From Massilia pinisoli (GTDB lineage: Bacteria > Pseudomonadota > Gammaproteobacteria > Burkholderiales > Burkholderiaceae_D), in assembly GCF_024753285.1 (NCBI RefSeq), contig NZ_JANUGW010000003.1:372001-436000 (forward strand): a stretch of DNA of 64,000 nucleotides. Direction: 5' to 3'. The translations under genes and the position numbers were made by a program. The notes under the pieces were generated by a model, which saw only the letters and a list, made by a program, of their open reading frames with translations, ran no database searches and was not told where the DNA came from. Below, one piece after another: positions 8,878 through 17,168 of the stretch. The first letter of the stretch is position 1; each line of letters starts with the position of its first letter.

Positions 8878-10257
8878 TTACGGCGCGCCGGTGGCCACCG
8901 CAGCGCCGCTCCACCGGCGCAGCAGCCCCGCGAGTGTTGACGTGCGCTTGTGTGCGGGCGTGAGGACGGCGACGGCGGTCTGCAACGCCTTGTCGGCGCG
9001 GGTGCCGAACGTACGCGTCGATTCCGCCGGCGTGCGCGCATCGGCTGGCGTATCGGCAGGCTGCGTCGCGGGCAGGTGCCGCGCCAGGTCGGCCTCACGC
9101 AGCAGCAGGTCGTCGTTGGCGGCGGCCGCCGGCGCCACGACGATGTCGGGTGTGATGCCGCGCGCCTGGATCTCGTGGCCTGCCGGCGTGAAGTAGCGGG
9201 CCACGGTGAACTTGGCGCCGGTGTCCGTATCGAGCGGGACGACGGACTGGATCGATCCCTTGCCGAACGTGCGTGTGCCGATCACCGTGGCGCGGTGCTG
9301 GTCCTGCAGCGCGCCTGTGACCAGTTCCGCGGCCGAGGCGGACGAGCCGTTCACGAGCACCGTCAGCGGCACCGTGCGTGTCCACGCGGGCAGACCGGCC
9401 AATACGTCGGGCTGGTCCGGCTCGCGGTAGTAGCGCGCGTCGACGGTGACGGTGGCATTGGCGCCTCCTGCGCGTCCGCGCGCCGAGAACAGCATGGTGC
9501 CCGGCGGCAGGAAGGCGCCTGCGACGGCCACGCCCGCCGCCACCAGGCCACCCGGATCGTTGCGCAAGTCGAGGATCAGGCCGCGGGGCGCGTCCTTGCC
9601 GTCCAGGTGCTTCAGCGCCGCGGCCAGGTCGGCCGCCGTGGCGCCGCCGAATTCCGCGATGCGGATCCACGCGATGCCTGGCGCAGCCATGCGCACGTGC
9701 ACCGTGTCGTTGTGGAGTTCCGCGCGCGTGATGCGCAGCGTCTCGACCGTGTCGTGGCGAGCGATGCCGATGGCGACGATGGTGCCCGACGCGCCGTGCA
9801 TGCGCCGCGCGACGTCGTCGGTCGCGAGTCCGGCGACCGGCGTGCCGTCGACGGACGCGATCACGTCGCCCGGCCGGACGCCGGCCCGCTCGGCCGGGCT
9901 GCCTTCGCTGGCCGCCACGACGCGGAGCCGGTCGCGGTCGCCCTCGACTTCGATGCCGATGCCCACGTACTCGCCGCTGTTCTCGCGGACGACGTCGCGC
10001 ATGGCGTCCTTGTCCAGGTAGCGCGAGTGCGCGTCCAGCGCGGCCAGCATGCCGGACAGGGCACCATCGAACAAGACCTTGTCGTCCACCTCGCCCACGT
10101 AGTTCTGCTTGACGATGGCGTAGGCCGCCAGCAGCCGTTCCATGTCGGCCTGCGGCACTTTTAGCGCTGGCGCGGCGGCCGCAGCGTCGGCGGCGCGCAC
10201 GACGGGCATGCAGGTGAGAGTCAATGCGCCGAAGAGGGCGAGTGCAGCGCGTTTCAT
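8878..10257 (-). CDS. S41 family C-terminal processing peptidase (CtpA-like), exported
   Basis: A 459-residue periplasmic serine protease. A signal peptide (MKRAALALFGALTL...VVRA) is followed by an N-terminal helical part with the SRYLDKD segment typical of CtpA-type enzymes. A PDZ domain follows (GIGIEVEGDRDRLRV, SPAERAGVRPGD), then the S41 core with LILDLRNDPGGL. The Ser/Lys dyad lies in NGSSASAAELVTGAL (serine near residue 308) and GTRTFGKGSIQ (lysine 333). Start ATG 10257 is chosen because AAGGA lies 4 nt upstream and it begins the signal peptide directly. Such proteases trim periplasmic proteins or peptidoglycan hydrolases. The upstream region holds five phased GTTAA/GTAAA half-sites. 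Confidence 0.92.
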   Translation of the reverse strand: MKRAALALFGALTLTCMPVVRAADAAAAAPALKVPQADMERLLAAYAIVKQNYVGEVDDKVLFDGALSGMLAALDAHSRYLDKDAMRDVVRENSGEYVGIGIEVEGDRDRLRVVAASEGSPAERAGVRPGDVIASVDGTPVAGLATDDVARRMHGASGTIVAIGIARHDTVETLRITRAELHNDTVHVRMAAPGIAWIRIAEFGGATAADLAAALKHLDGKDAPRGLILDLRNDPGGLVAAGVAVAGAFLPPGTMLFSARGRAGGANATVTVDARYYREPDQPDVLAGLPAWTRTVPLTVLVNGSSASAAELVTGALQDQHRATVIGTRTFGKGSIQSVVPLDTDTGAKFTVARYFTPAGHEIQARGITPDIVVAPAAAANDDLLLREADLARHLPATQPADTPADARTPAESTRTFGTRADKALQTAVAVLTPAHKRTSTLAGLLRRWSGAAVATGAP

Positions 10258-10302
10258 GGGATCCTTTCGTGATGCGTCCACGGCATTCTGGCTTGCCGGC
10301 GT

Positions 10303-10348
10303 GTTAAGCGCGGTTAAACGGGGGTAAATCGGCGTTAAGAGTTGTAAG
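10303..10348. promoter_or_regulatory. Array of five phased GTTAA/GTAAA half-sites
   Basis: Pentamers GTTAA (10303), GTTAA (10313), GTAAA (10324), GTTAA (10334) and GTAAG (10344) recur every 10-11 bp, all in the same orientation, between the divergent S41 protease and phosphoesterase genes. The spacing of one helical turn and the form GTAAA-N5-GTAAA resemble CpxR/OmpR-family response-regulator boxes. Which gene it controls is inferred; the protease start is 46 bp away and the phosphoesterase start about 106 bp. Confidence 0.6.
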
Positions 10349-10453
10349 CAGCCGTATTGACGGGCGTTCTTCTTTTCCTAATGGCAAAAAGGGCTGATAA
10401 TTGGCGCTTTGAATCGGAGGCTTTGCGGCCGCCGGCCGCCACGGGAGAACGCC

Positions 10454-12127
10454 ATGCAGGACCACGACGACGATCGCGCATACGACCAGGACGACCAGCC
10501 CGCCAGTCCCGCGCGCCGCCGCATCTTCCAGGCCGCGGCGGCCGTGGGCCTGTCGGCGTCGGTGGCGCCGCCGCTGCCGGCCGCCGCGGCGACCCCGAAG
10601 GCGAAGAAGCCGGTGGCCGGCTCGCTGGACGCCAAGCTGAAGGCGCACGTGAAGAACGTCGTCGTCATCTACCTGGAGAACCGCAGCTTCAACAACCTGT
10701 TCGCGGATTTCCCGGGCCTCGCCCAGCCGCTGTCCGCGCTGGCGCCCGAGGCGGCCCGCCAGAAGGACCGCGACGGCAGCGTGCTGCCGGAACTGCCGAA
10801 GATCTGGGGCGGCATGGTGCCGGCGCGCCAGAACATCGGCGGCAAGGATTACCTGATCAAGGAAGACGACATCCAGCACCTGCCGAACGCGCCGTTCAAG
10901 CTGACGGATGCGGCGGGCCAGCCGCTGCCGGAAGCGATCATCACGCGCGACCTGTGGCATCTGTTCTACCAGAACCAGATGCAGATCAACGGCGGCAAGA
11001 ACGACGGCTTCGCCGCGTGGGCCGACAGCGGCGCGCTGACGATGGGGCGCTACGGCGAGACGTCGAAGAACCTCGGACTGTGGCAGATCGCGCGCGCATT
11101 CACGCTGTGCGACAACTTTTTCATGGGCGCGTTCGGCGGCTCGTATTTGAACCACCAGTTCCTGATCAGCGGCCGCGTGCCGGAGTTCTTCGATGCGGCA
11201 TCCACGCCGGCCGCGACGAAGATCGCCGTGCTGGAAGACGGCCCGACGGGAACCCGCCTCGCGGTCGCGCCGGATTCGCCCAAGTCGGCGCTGGACGGCA
11301 AGCCGAAGTTCGTCAACAACGGCACCATCACACCGGACGGCTACGCGGTCAACACGATGGCGCCGCCGTACCAGCCGAGCTGGGTGAAGCCGGCGCCGGG
11401 CGGCGACGCGCAGCTGGCCGACCCGCAGGATCCCGTCGTGCTGCCGCCGCAGACGTATCGCACGATCGGCGACCTGCTGTCCGAGAAGGGTGTCAGCTGG
11501 GCGTGGTATGCGGGCGCGTGGCAGGCGGCGCTGGACGGCCGCGGCGAGGGCGCGCGCCCGAACTTCCAGTTCCATCACCAGCCCTTCAACTACTTCGAGC
11601 AGTACGGACCGGGCACCGCAGCGCGCGCCGCGCACCTGCGCGACGGCGGCCTCGGTGACAGCCCGATCTCGAACAAATTCATCGCCGACGCCATCGCGGG
11701 CAAGCTGCCGGCCGTGACGTTTTACAAGCCGCAGGGGAATTTGAACCTGCACGCGGGTTATTCGGACGTGGAATCGGGCGACGCGCACGTGGCCAACGTG
11801 ATCGAACACCTCAAGAAGTCGCCGCAGTGGAAGGACATGGTCGTCGTCATCGCGTTCGACGAGAACGGCGGCTGGTGGGACCACGTGGCGCCGCCGCAGG
11901 GCGACCGCTGGGGCCCGGGCTCGCGCATTCCGGCCATCGTCGTGTCGCCGTACGCGAAGAAGGGCGCCGTCGACCACAATTTCTACGACACGACATCGAT
12001 CCTGCGCTTCATCACGCGCCTGCACGGCCTGCCGCTGCTGGAAGGCCTGGCCGCGCGCAACGCGGCGTTCGCGGCGCGCGGCGCGCGTCCGCCGGGCGAT
12101 CTGACGGGGGCGCTGAGCTTCCGCTGA
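10454..12127 (+). CDS. Tat-exported phosphoesterase (acid phosphatase / phospholipase C family)
   Basis: A 557-residue exported hydrolase of the phosphoesterase family that includes AcpA acid phosphatase and bacterial phospholipases C. The N-terminus carries a twin-arginine signal (RRRIFQAAAAVGLSAS, residues 21-36), so it is probably exported folded. The metal-binding start of the catalytic domain, VVVIYLENRSFNNLFADFPG, is present, and so are the DENGGWWDHVAPP block and RIPAIVVSPYAKKG. The ATG at 10454 has GGAGA 5 nt upstream; an earlier in-frame ATG (10409) lacks one. Whether the substrate is a phosphomonoester or a phospholipid is not clear. It is divergent from the S41 protease across the phased repeat array. 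Confidence 0.88.
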   Translation: MQDHDDDRAYDQDDQPASPARRRIFQAAAAVGLSASVAPPLPAAAATPKAKKPVAGSLDAKLKAHVKNVVVIYLENRSFNNLFADFPGLAQPLSALAPEAARQKDRDGSVLPELPKIWGGMVPARQNIGGKDYLIKEDDIQHLPNAPFKLTDAAGQPLPEAIITRDLWHLFYQNQMQINGGKNDGFAAWADSGALTMGRYGETSKNLGLWQIARAFTLCDNFFMGAFGGSYLNHQFLISGRVPEFFDAASTPAATKIAVLEDGPTGTRLAVAPDSPKSALDGKPKFVNNGTITPDGYAVNTMAPPYQPSWVKPAPGGDAQLADPQDPVVLPPQTYRTIGDLLSEKGVSWAWYAGAWQAALDGRGEGARPNFQFHHQPFNYFEQYGPGTAARAAHLRDGGLGDSPISNKFIADAIAGKLPAVTFYKPQGNLNLHAGYSDVESGDAHVANVIEHLKKSPQWKDMVVVIAFDENGGWWDHVAPPQGDRWGPGSRIPAIVVSPYAKKGAVDHNFYDTTSILRFITRLHGLPLLEGLAARNAAFAARGARPPGDLTGALSFR

Positions 12128-12301
12128 CGGCGGCGCACGCACTTTTTTCGCATATCGACAAAACTTTCCTGCTGGCTAACGCGCGCTGTTCAAGAAATCG
12201 CGGCGATACACTGTGCCTCGGCCGTTGTCATTTGAACACGAGCTTGCGCACGGCTGATCCCGCCAGGCGTCTATCCATAACAGCAATCAGGAGAGCGAAA
12301 C

Positions 12302-13111
12302 ATGCAGAACAAAAAAGTCTTGAAAGGGCTGCTGGCCGTTTCGGCGGTGGCAGCCATGTTCAGTGCCGTCGGCGTGCAGGCCCAGACGTCGCTCAGCTCG
12401 AACCCGAGCCAGACGGGCACCAGCAGCCCCGCCAAGCCGAACACGTCCGGCAAGACCACGCATGAAGGCACCATCGACAACAGCAACAGCACGGGCATGG
12501 AGAACCGCGCCAAGCAGACGGGCGGCACGGGTTCCTCGGGCATGGCCGGCCACAACGCATCCGGCATGGCCGACCAGTCGGCCAAGACCGGCAGCGCGAG
12601 CATGGGCGCCAGCGGTGCCGGCCAGGCGGCGGCAGGTGCGGCCACCGGCGCCAAGCTGAGCGCGTCCGACGAAAAAATCCTCAAAGACATGGCGATGGCC
12701 GACATGGCCGAAGTCGAGGGCGGCAAGCTCGCGCAGAGCAAGAGCCAGAACAGCGACGTGAAATCGTTCGCCCAGCAGATGATCGACGACCACTCGGCGA
12801 ACCTGAAGGACGTGCAGACCCTCGCGCAGGCGCGCGGCGTGACCTTGCCGACCGAGCCCGACGCCAAGCACAAGGCCATGGCCGCGAAGCTGGAAAAGAT
12901 GAGCGGCGATGCCTTCGACAAGGCCTATATGAAGGGCGCCGGCGTGCAGGATCACAAGACCGTCCACGCCAAGCTGATGGCCGCCGCGAAGAAAGCCAAG
13001 GACCCGGAACTGAAGGCCCTCGTCGAGAAGACGGAACCCGTCGTCGCGCAACACCTGAAATCGGCCGAGCAGATGCCGAAGGCAAAGGCGGGCACGACGT
13101 CCGGCAAGTGA
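12302..13111 (+). CDS. DUF4142 domain protein, exported
   Basis: A 269-residue predicted periplasmic protein. It has a Sec signal peptide (MQNKKVLKGLLAVSAVAAMFSAVGVQAQ), then a low-complexity Ser/Thr/Gly-rich linker to about residue 115. The DUF4142 ferritin-like four-helix domain follows (DEKILKDMAMADMAEVEGGKLA, SFAQQMIDDHSANLKDVQTLA, HLKSAEQM). The family is common in environmental Proteobacteria and often stress induced; its biochemical role is unknown. A strong ribosome site AGGAG (12289-12293) precedes the ATG. The gene stands alone, with 174 nt of spacer upstream in which I could not identify a convincing promoter. Confidence 0.88.
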   Translation: MQNKKVLKGLLAVSAVAAMFSAVGVQAQTSLSSNPSQTGTSSPAKPNTSGKTTHEGTIDNSNSTGMENRAKQTGGTGSSGMAGHNASGMADQSAKTGSASMGASGAGQAAAGAATGAKLSASDEKILKDMAMADMAEVEGGKLAQSKSQNSDVKSFAQQMIDDHSANLKDVQTLAQARGVTLPTEPDAKHKAMAAKLEKMSGDAFDKAYMKGAGVQDHKTVHAKLMAAAKKAKDPELKALVEKTEPVVAQHLKSAEQMPKAKAGTTSGK

Positions 13112-13167
13112 CACGAGCCCGCGCTTGACCACCCGTGCGGCGCCGTGCCGCGCGCGCGGCGCTGCCG

Positions 13168-13743
13168 TTATCCCATCGCAGCCAGCACCCGCGCCCTGTC
13201 TTCGGGCGTGCGGTTCTGGCTCATCTTGAATTTCGCCTCGAGCCTGTCGATGGCGATCTCGATGCCGACCGTCGTCCGCACGATTTTGTCGATGAATTCG
13301 CGCGGCGCGTCCTCCACCTTCCATCCGGCCTGCGCGTCTTCATGGCGCCCCGTCAGCCGCGTCATCTGGGCCAGGATCCACGCCGGATCGTCGATCGCGC
13401 GCAGCCTTCCGTGCGCATGGACGACCGTGTAGTTCCACGTCGGCACGACGCGCCCGCCGGCCGCCTCGACGTCGTACAGCAGCGGCGACACATAGCGCGA
13501 CGCGCCCTGGAACAGCACGAGCACCTGCGCATCCTCCGCCTGCCAGACGGGATTCGCGCGGCCCGCGTGCGCACGCAGCAGGCCGCACGGCGCGTCGGCG
13601 GACGGCGGCACCAGCTCGAACGGGATGTGGTCCGCCTGCAAGCCGTCGGCACCCAGGCGCACGAGCGCACCCAGTGGATGCTCGGTCATCAGGTGGAACA
13701 TGTCGGCCTGCGAGGCGGCGGCGAACTGCGTCGGCGCGTACAT
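13168..13743 (-). CDS. FMN-binding PaiB-like protein (transcriptional regulator family)
   Basis: A 191-residue protein of the FMN-binding negative transcriptional regulator family (Bacillus PaiB type), with a flavin-reductase-like split barrel. The family start MYAPTQFA and the stretches HIPFELVP, ANPVWQ, VLVLFQGASRYVSPLLY, VPTWNYTVVHAHG and MSQNRTPEDR are visible. Its ATG (13743-13741) shares one base with the TAA stop of the upstream OsmC gene, so the two are translationally coupled. Divergent from them is a MocR regulator, a frequent partner of flavin- or vitamin-B6-related split-barrel genes. DNA binding by PaiB-like proteins is established for few members; an enzymatic or antioxidant role is equally possible. 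Confidence 0.88.
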   Translation of the reverse strand: MYAPTQFAAASQADMFHLMTEHPLGALVRLGADGLQADHIPFELVPPSADAPCGLLRAHAGRANPVWQAEDAQVLVLFQGASRYVSPLLYDVEAAGGRVVPTWNYTVVHAHGRLRAIDDPAWILAQMTRLTGRHEDAQAGWKVEDAPREFIDKIVRTTVGIEIAIDRLEAKFKMSQNRTPEDRARVLAAMG

Positions 13744-14207
13744 TATTCGAAACCCTCCACGACGATCTCTCCTTTCAATGAATTGGCGATGTAGCAGCGC
13801 GCATGTGCCTCGTGGTGCAGCTCGGCCAGCGCGGCATGGTCGGGCTGGCGCGTGCCGCCGAAGACGATGGCCGGGCGCAGCACAACGCGTGTCATCGCCA
13901 GGCGGCCGTCGACGTCCGTGTCGAGCGTGCCGACGGCATGGTCGTCGTAGCGGTCGACGACGTAGCCGCGCGCGGCCGCCAGCGACAGGAAGAACAGCAT
14001 GTGGCAACTGGCGGCGGCCGCGACGAGGGCTTCTTCCGGATCGACGGCGGCCGGATCGGACAGCGGCACCGGCACGGACAGCGGCGACGACGACGCCGGC
14101 ACGTCCAGGCCGCCGTCGAAGCGCCAGCGGTGCGCGCGGCTGTAGCGCTGGTCCGTGAAGGCCTGGTCACCGCGCTGCCAGGCCAGGGTGGCTTCGAATG
14201 TTTTCAT
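13743..14207 (-). CDS. OsmC/Ohr family peroxiredoxin-like protein
   Basis: A 154-residue OsmC-family protein that would reduce organic hydroperoxides through a reactive cysteine pair. Both cysteines are in their expected contexts: C68 in AAAASCHMLFFL and C138 in ARCYIANS. The N-terminal strand pattern FEATLAWQRGD and the acidic DPEEALVAA block are also typical. It is the first gene of a two-gene unit; its stop overlaps the start of the PaiB-like gene by one base. The promoter region is shared with the divergent MocR gene, whose product is the obvious candidate regulator. Confidence 0.9.
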   Translation of the reverse strand: MKTFEATLAWQRGDQAFTDQRYSRAHRWRFDGGLDVPASSSPLSVPVPLSDPAAVDPEEALVAAAASCHMLFFLSLAAARGYVVDRYDDHAVGTLDTDVDGRLAMTRVVLRPAIVFGGTRQPDHAALAELHHEAHARCYIANSLKGEIVVEGFE

Positions 14208-14245
14208 CGTATCCCCATTGCGAATGAGCGTTCATCTTAGGCGAG

Positions 14246-14294
14246 CCAATGGCTTGCTAAAATGACCAATTAACACCAAGATGGGCATACCAAT
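14246..14294. promoter_or_regulatory. CCAAT direct repeats between the OsmC and MocR genes
   Basis: CCAAT occurs at 14246-14250, 14266-14270 and 14290-14294, with a near copy CCAAG at 14276; the first two are 20 bp apart, two helical turns. An extended -10 element TGCTAAAAT (14255-14263) on the plus strand lies between them. MocR/GabR-type regulators bind spaced direct repeats, so this is a candidate operator. The assignment is inference. Confidence 0.4.
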
Positions 14295-15810
14295 CCATTC
14301 CATCGCCATGCACGTCCACGACATCCTCGCCGCCGTCACGCTCGAACGCGACAGCGCGACGCCGCTGTTCCGCCAGCTGTACGTCCACCTGAAGACGGCG
14401 ATCCTCGACGGCCGTATCGGCGCGGGCGTGCGCCTGCCCGCGACGCGCACCCTGTGCGGCCTGCTGCGGGTGTCGCGCCAGACCGTGCTCGCCGCGTACG
14501 AGCAGTTGATGGCCGAGGGCTATCTCACGGGGACGGTGGGGAAGGGCACGTTCGTCAGCGCGTCGCTGCCGGCCGGCGCGTGCGCGCGCGCGGACGCGGT
14601 GGCGCCGATGGTGCGGCCGCTGTCGGCACGCGGGGAACTCATCGCGGGCGGCATGGCGCGCGTGCTGCACCACGCGGGTCCGCTGCGCGCCTTCCGCCCC
14701 AGCATGCCGGGCCTCGACCTGTTCCCGTTCGACGTGTGGCGCCGGCTCGAAGCGCGCCACTGGCGCCATTCGACGTCCCAACTCGGCTATGCGGCCGCGG
14801 CCGGCCATGCGCCGCTGCGCGAACTGCTGTGCGCCTACCTGAAGGCGTCGCGCGGCGTGCAGTGCGCGCCGGACCAGATCGTGATCACGTCCGGCTCGCA
14901 GCAGGCGCTGTACCTGCTGGCCCAGCTGCTGCTCGCGCCGGGGGACGCCATGTGGATCGAATCGCCCGGCTACCAGGGCGCGGTGGCGCCGTTCACGGTG
15001 GCGGGCGCGCGCGTGTGCCCGGTGCCCGTCGACGCCGAAGGCATGGACGTGGCCTACGCGGCGCGCCGCTATCCCGATGCGCGCCTCGCGTTCGCGACGC
15101 CGTCGCACCAACTGCCGCTGGGCGTGACGATGAGCTTGCGGCGCCGCCTCGAACTGCTGCGCTGGGCCGAGGCCAACCGCGCGTGGATCGTCGAGGACGA
15201 CTACGACAGCGAATACCGCCACACGGGGCCGCCGCTGGCGTCGCTGCAAAGCCTGGACCGCGCGGGTTGCGTGATCTACGTCGGTACGCTGTCGAAGGTG
15301 CTGTTTCCGGCACTGCGCCTCGGGTACGTCGTGGCCCCGCCGGCGCTGGCCGCAGCGCTGGCGCGGGCGAAGGCCGTCGTCGACCGCCACAGCCCCATCG
15401 TGCCGCAGGCCACGCTCGCGGACTTCATCGCGGGCGGCCACTTCGCGCGCCACATCCGGCGCACGCGCGACGCGTACGGCGAACGCAGGCAGGCCCTCAT
15501 CGACGCGCTCGACGCGCGCCTGGGCTCACGCGTGCGCCAGGGGCCGTCCGACGCGGGCCTCGACCTGTGCGTGCATTTCACGGAACCGCTGGCCGAGGAG
15601 GCGGTCGCGCAGCACGCGCGCGACCTCGGCGTCGACGTGCGCACGCTGGGCTATTACACGAACCCGCAGGCCGGCGCCGATTGCGCCATCGCGCCCGGGC
15701 TGCTGCTGGGCTTTTCCGCGTTCGCGCCCGACGTGCTGCGCGCCGGCGTGGACGACCTGGCGCGCGCCATCGAGCGCGCGGCCCGGGGCGGCCCGCATGT
15801 CGGCAGATGA
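14281..15810 (+). CDS. MocR family regulator (GntR HTH fused to aminotransferase-like domain)
   Basis: A protein of up to 509 residues combining a winged-helix GntR domain (SATPLFRQLYVHLKTAILDG, LPATRTLCGLLRVSRQTV) with a fold type I aminotransferase-like domain. The latter shows ITSGSQQALYLLAQLL, IVEDDYDSEYRH and the PLP-lysine context YVGTLSKVLFPALRLGYV. Such MocR proteins sense PLP or PLP adducts and regulate neighbouring genes rather than transaminate. The start is uncertain: ATG 14281 and ATG 14308 both lack a clear ribosome site, and the proposed -10 at 14258-14263 would favour 14308. It is divergent from the OsmC/PaiB-like pair, and a second MocR gene at 48596 shows the same layout. 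Confidence 0.9.
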   Translation: MGIPIHSIAMHVHDILAAVTLERDSATPLFRQLYVHLKTAILDGRIGAGVRLPATRTLCGLLRVSRQTVLAAYEQLMAEGYLTGTVGKGTFVSASLPAGACARADAVAPMVRPLSARGELIAGGMARVLHHAGPLRAFRPSMPGLDLFPFDVWRRLEARHWRHSTSQLGYAAAAGHAPLRELLCAYLKASRGVQCAPDQIVITSGSQQALYLLAQLLLAPGDAMWIESPGYQGAVAPFTVAGARVCPVPVDAEGMDVAYAARRYPDARLAFATPSHQLPLGVTMSLRRRLELLRWAEANRAWIVEDDYDSEYRHTGPPLASLQSLDRAGCVIYVGTLSKVLFPALRLGYVVAPPALAAALARAKAVVDRHSPIVPQATLADFIAGGHFARHIRRTRDAYGERRQALIDALDARLGSRVRQGPSDAGLDLCVHFTEPLAEEAVAQHARDLGVDVRTLGYYTNPQAGADCAIAPGLLLGFSAFAPDVLRAGVDDLARAIERAARGGPHVGR

Positions 15811-16018
15811 TGAGCATCGGCGCATTCGTGCCGAAAAGCCTTTGGCTCAGTTTCCAATGTAAAAAATTACGTTCTTGCTAACGATGGCGCCATGAATTGG
15901 CGTATAGTGCGCGATCGTGTGGGCAATATTCCCACGAAAAAACTAACAGACCGCGCGCGGCCAAGGTGCAGCGACGACGCGTCGAACACGTCCAACACTA
16001 GTTACAACGCGCACAATC

Positions 16019-16240
16019 ATGAGTATTGTCGACGTCGATGTCCTGCTCGAGTATGACGCCGCACGCCTGGAGCGTTAGCAGAGTGCGCTCGACATGCCGG
16101 AAGTCCAGTACGGGGACATCCTCGCCCCCGCCGTTTCCCCTGAATGGAAGCACGTCAAGAAGCAGACCCTCGACCTGCTCGCGCGCACGCGCGATCCAGT
16201 GCTGCATCCGGCCAAGGCGCCGAACGGTTCGTTGTTCTGA
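16019..16240 (+). pseudogene. Decayed fragment of TssA/ImpA N-terminal domain (type VI secretion)
   Basis: Reading from ATG 16019 gives VDVDVLLEYDAARLER, an in-frame TAG (16076-16078), then in the same frame EVQYGDILAPAVSPEWKHV and KKQTLDLLARTRD before a TGA at 16238. This matches the ImpA N-terminal domain pattern of TssA (LEYD..F..LE......EQQYGDT..PAEPPDW..V...A..LL.RTRDLR), from memory of the family. About a dozen residues before LEYD that carry the usual SPDxPCG segment are missing, and nothing of the rest of TssA follows. It is a remnant with an internal deletion, one nonsense codon and a lost C-terminus. The adjacent kinase and FHA genes are also typical T6SS partners. Confidence 0.7.
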
Positions 16241-16276
16241 CGCCGGCCACATGGAATTCAATCAGGAGAACACATC

Positions 16277-17155
16277 ATGAAACTTTCGATCGCCGCCAAA
16301 TTCAACCTGGTGTTCCTGTCGATCTTCGCCGCCGGTTTCCTCGCTGCCGGCGTCGTCGCGGACCGCCTGCTCAAGGAGAGCGCGCGCGAGGAAACCTTGC
16401 AGAACGCACGCCTGCTGCTGGAAGCGGCCAAGAGCGTGCGCGGGTACACGGCGAGCCAGATCCAGCCGCTGCTGAAGGAACAGATGAAACTCGAGTTCCA
16501 CCCGCAGTCGGTGCCGTCGTATTCGGCCGTCGAGAACCTCAACGTGATCCTCAAGTCCTACCCCGACTTCGCGTACAAGGAAGCGACGCTGAACCCGACG
16601 AATCTGCGCGACAAGGCGTCGGATTGGGAAGTCGACGTCATCCAGACCTTGCGCAACAAGCCGGACATGAAGGAATTCGTCGGCGAGCGCGACACCGCGA
16701 CCGGCCACAGCCTGTACATCGCGCGGCCGTTGCAGATCCAGGACCCCGTCTGCCTGGGCTGCCACACGACGGCCGCCGAGGCGCCGAAGACGATGGTCGA
16801 CATCTACGGCGCGAACAACGGCTTCGGCTGGAAGCTGAACGAGGTCGTGGGCGCGCAGGTGATCTCGGTGCCGATGGCCGTCCCGATGGCGCGCGCGAAC
16901 GCGATCTTCCAGACCTTCATGCTGTCGCTGTTCGGCGTGTTCGTCGCCGTCTTCATCGCGCTGAACGTGATGGTGCACCTGTTCGTCACGCGCCGCATCA
17001 AGCGCCTGGCGCACGTCGCCGACGACGTCAGCATGGGCAAGTTCGAGGCGGACGAATTCGACGTCAAGGGCAATGACGAGATCAGCGGCCTGGGTCGCTC
17101 GTTCAACCGCATGCGCACGAGCCTGAACAGTGCATTGAAGATGCTCGAGGAATGA
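16277..17155 (+). CDS. Membrane sensor: Tll0287-like (DUF3365) c-haem domain plus HAMP
   Basis: A 292-residue membrane sensor with an N-terminal TM helix (about residues 8-28), an extracytoplasmic DUF3365/Tll0287-like domain, a second TM helix (about 210-232) and a HAMP linker (RRIKRLAHVADDVSMGKFEA onward). The sensor part contains a single c-type haem motif, CLGCH at residues 159-163, so it may sense redox state, oxygen or a gas. It ends soon after HAMP with no kinase or methyl-accepting domain. The Ser/Thr kinase gene starts 13 nt downstream, so the output is probably made in trans through that kinase. AGGAGA precedes the start ATG. Confidence 0.87.
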   Translation: MKLSIAAKFNLVFLSIFAAGFLAAGVVADRLLKESAREETLQNARLLLEAAKSVRGYTASQIQPLLKEQMKLEFHPQSVPSYSAVENLNVILKSYPDFAYKEATLNPTNLRDKASDWEVDVIQTLRNKPDMKEFVGERDTATGHSLYIARPLQIQDPVCLGCHTTAAEAPKTMVDIYGANNGFGWKLNEVVGAQVISVPMAVPMARANAIFQTFMLSLFGVFVAVFIALNVMVHLFVTRRIKRLAHVADDVSMGKFEADEFDVKGNDEISGLGRSFNRMRTSLNSALKMLEE

Positions 17156-17168
17156 AGCAGGACAGCAC

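Noticed and set aside
15919..15935. Inverted repeat GTGGG-N7-CCCAC upstream of the TssA remnant as a terminator.
   Set aside because: It is followed by A residues, not T, on the plus strand, and has no T-run after it on the minus strand. It may be an operator, but nothing supports that.
15811..16018. Coding sequence in the spacer between the MocR gene and the TssA remnant.
   Set aside because: The region is AT-richer, has stop codons in the relevant frames and no ribosome site with a plausible product; I could not extend the TssA similarity upstream of 16019.
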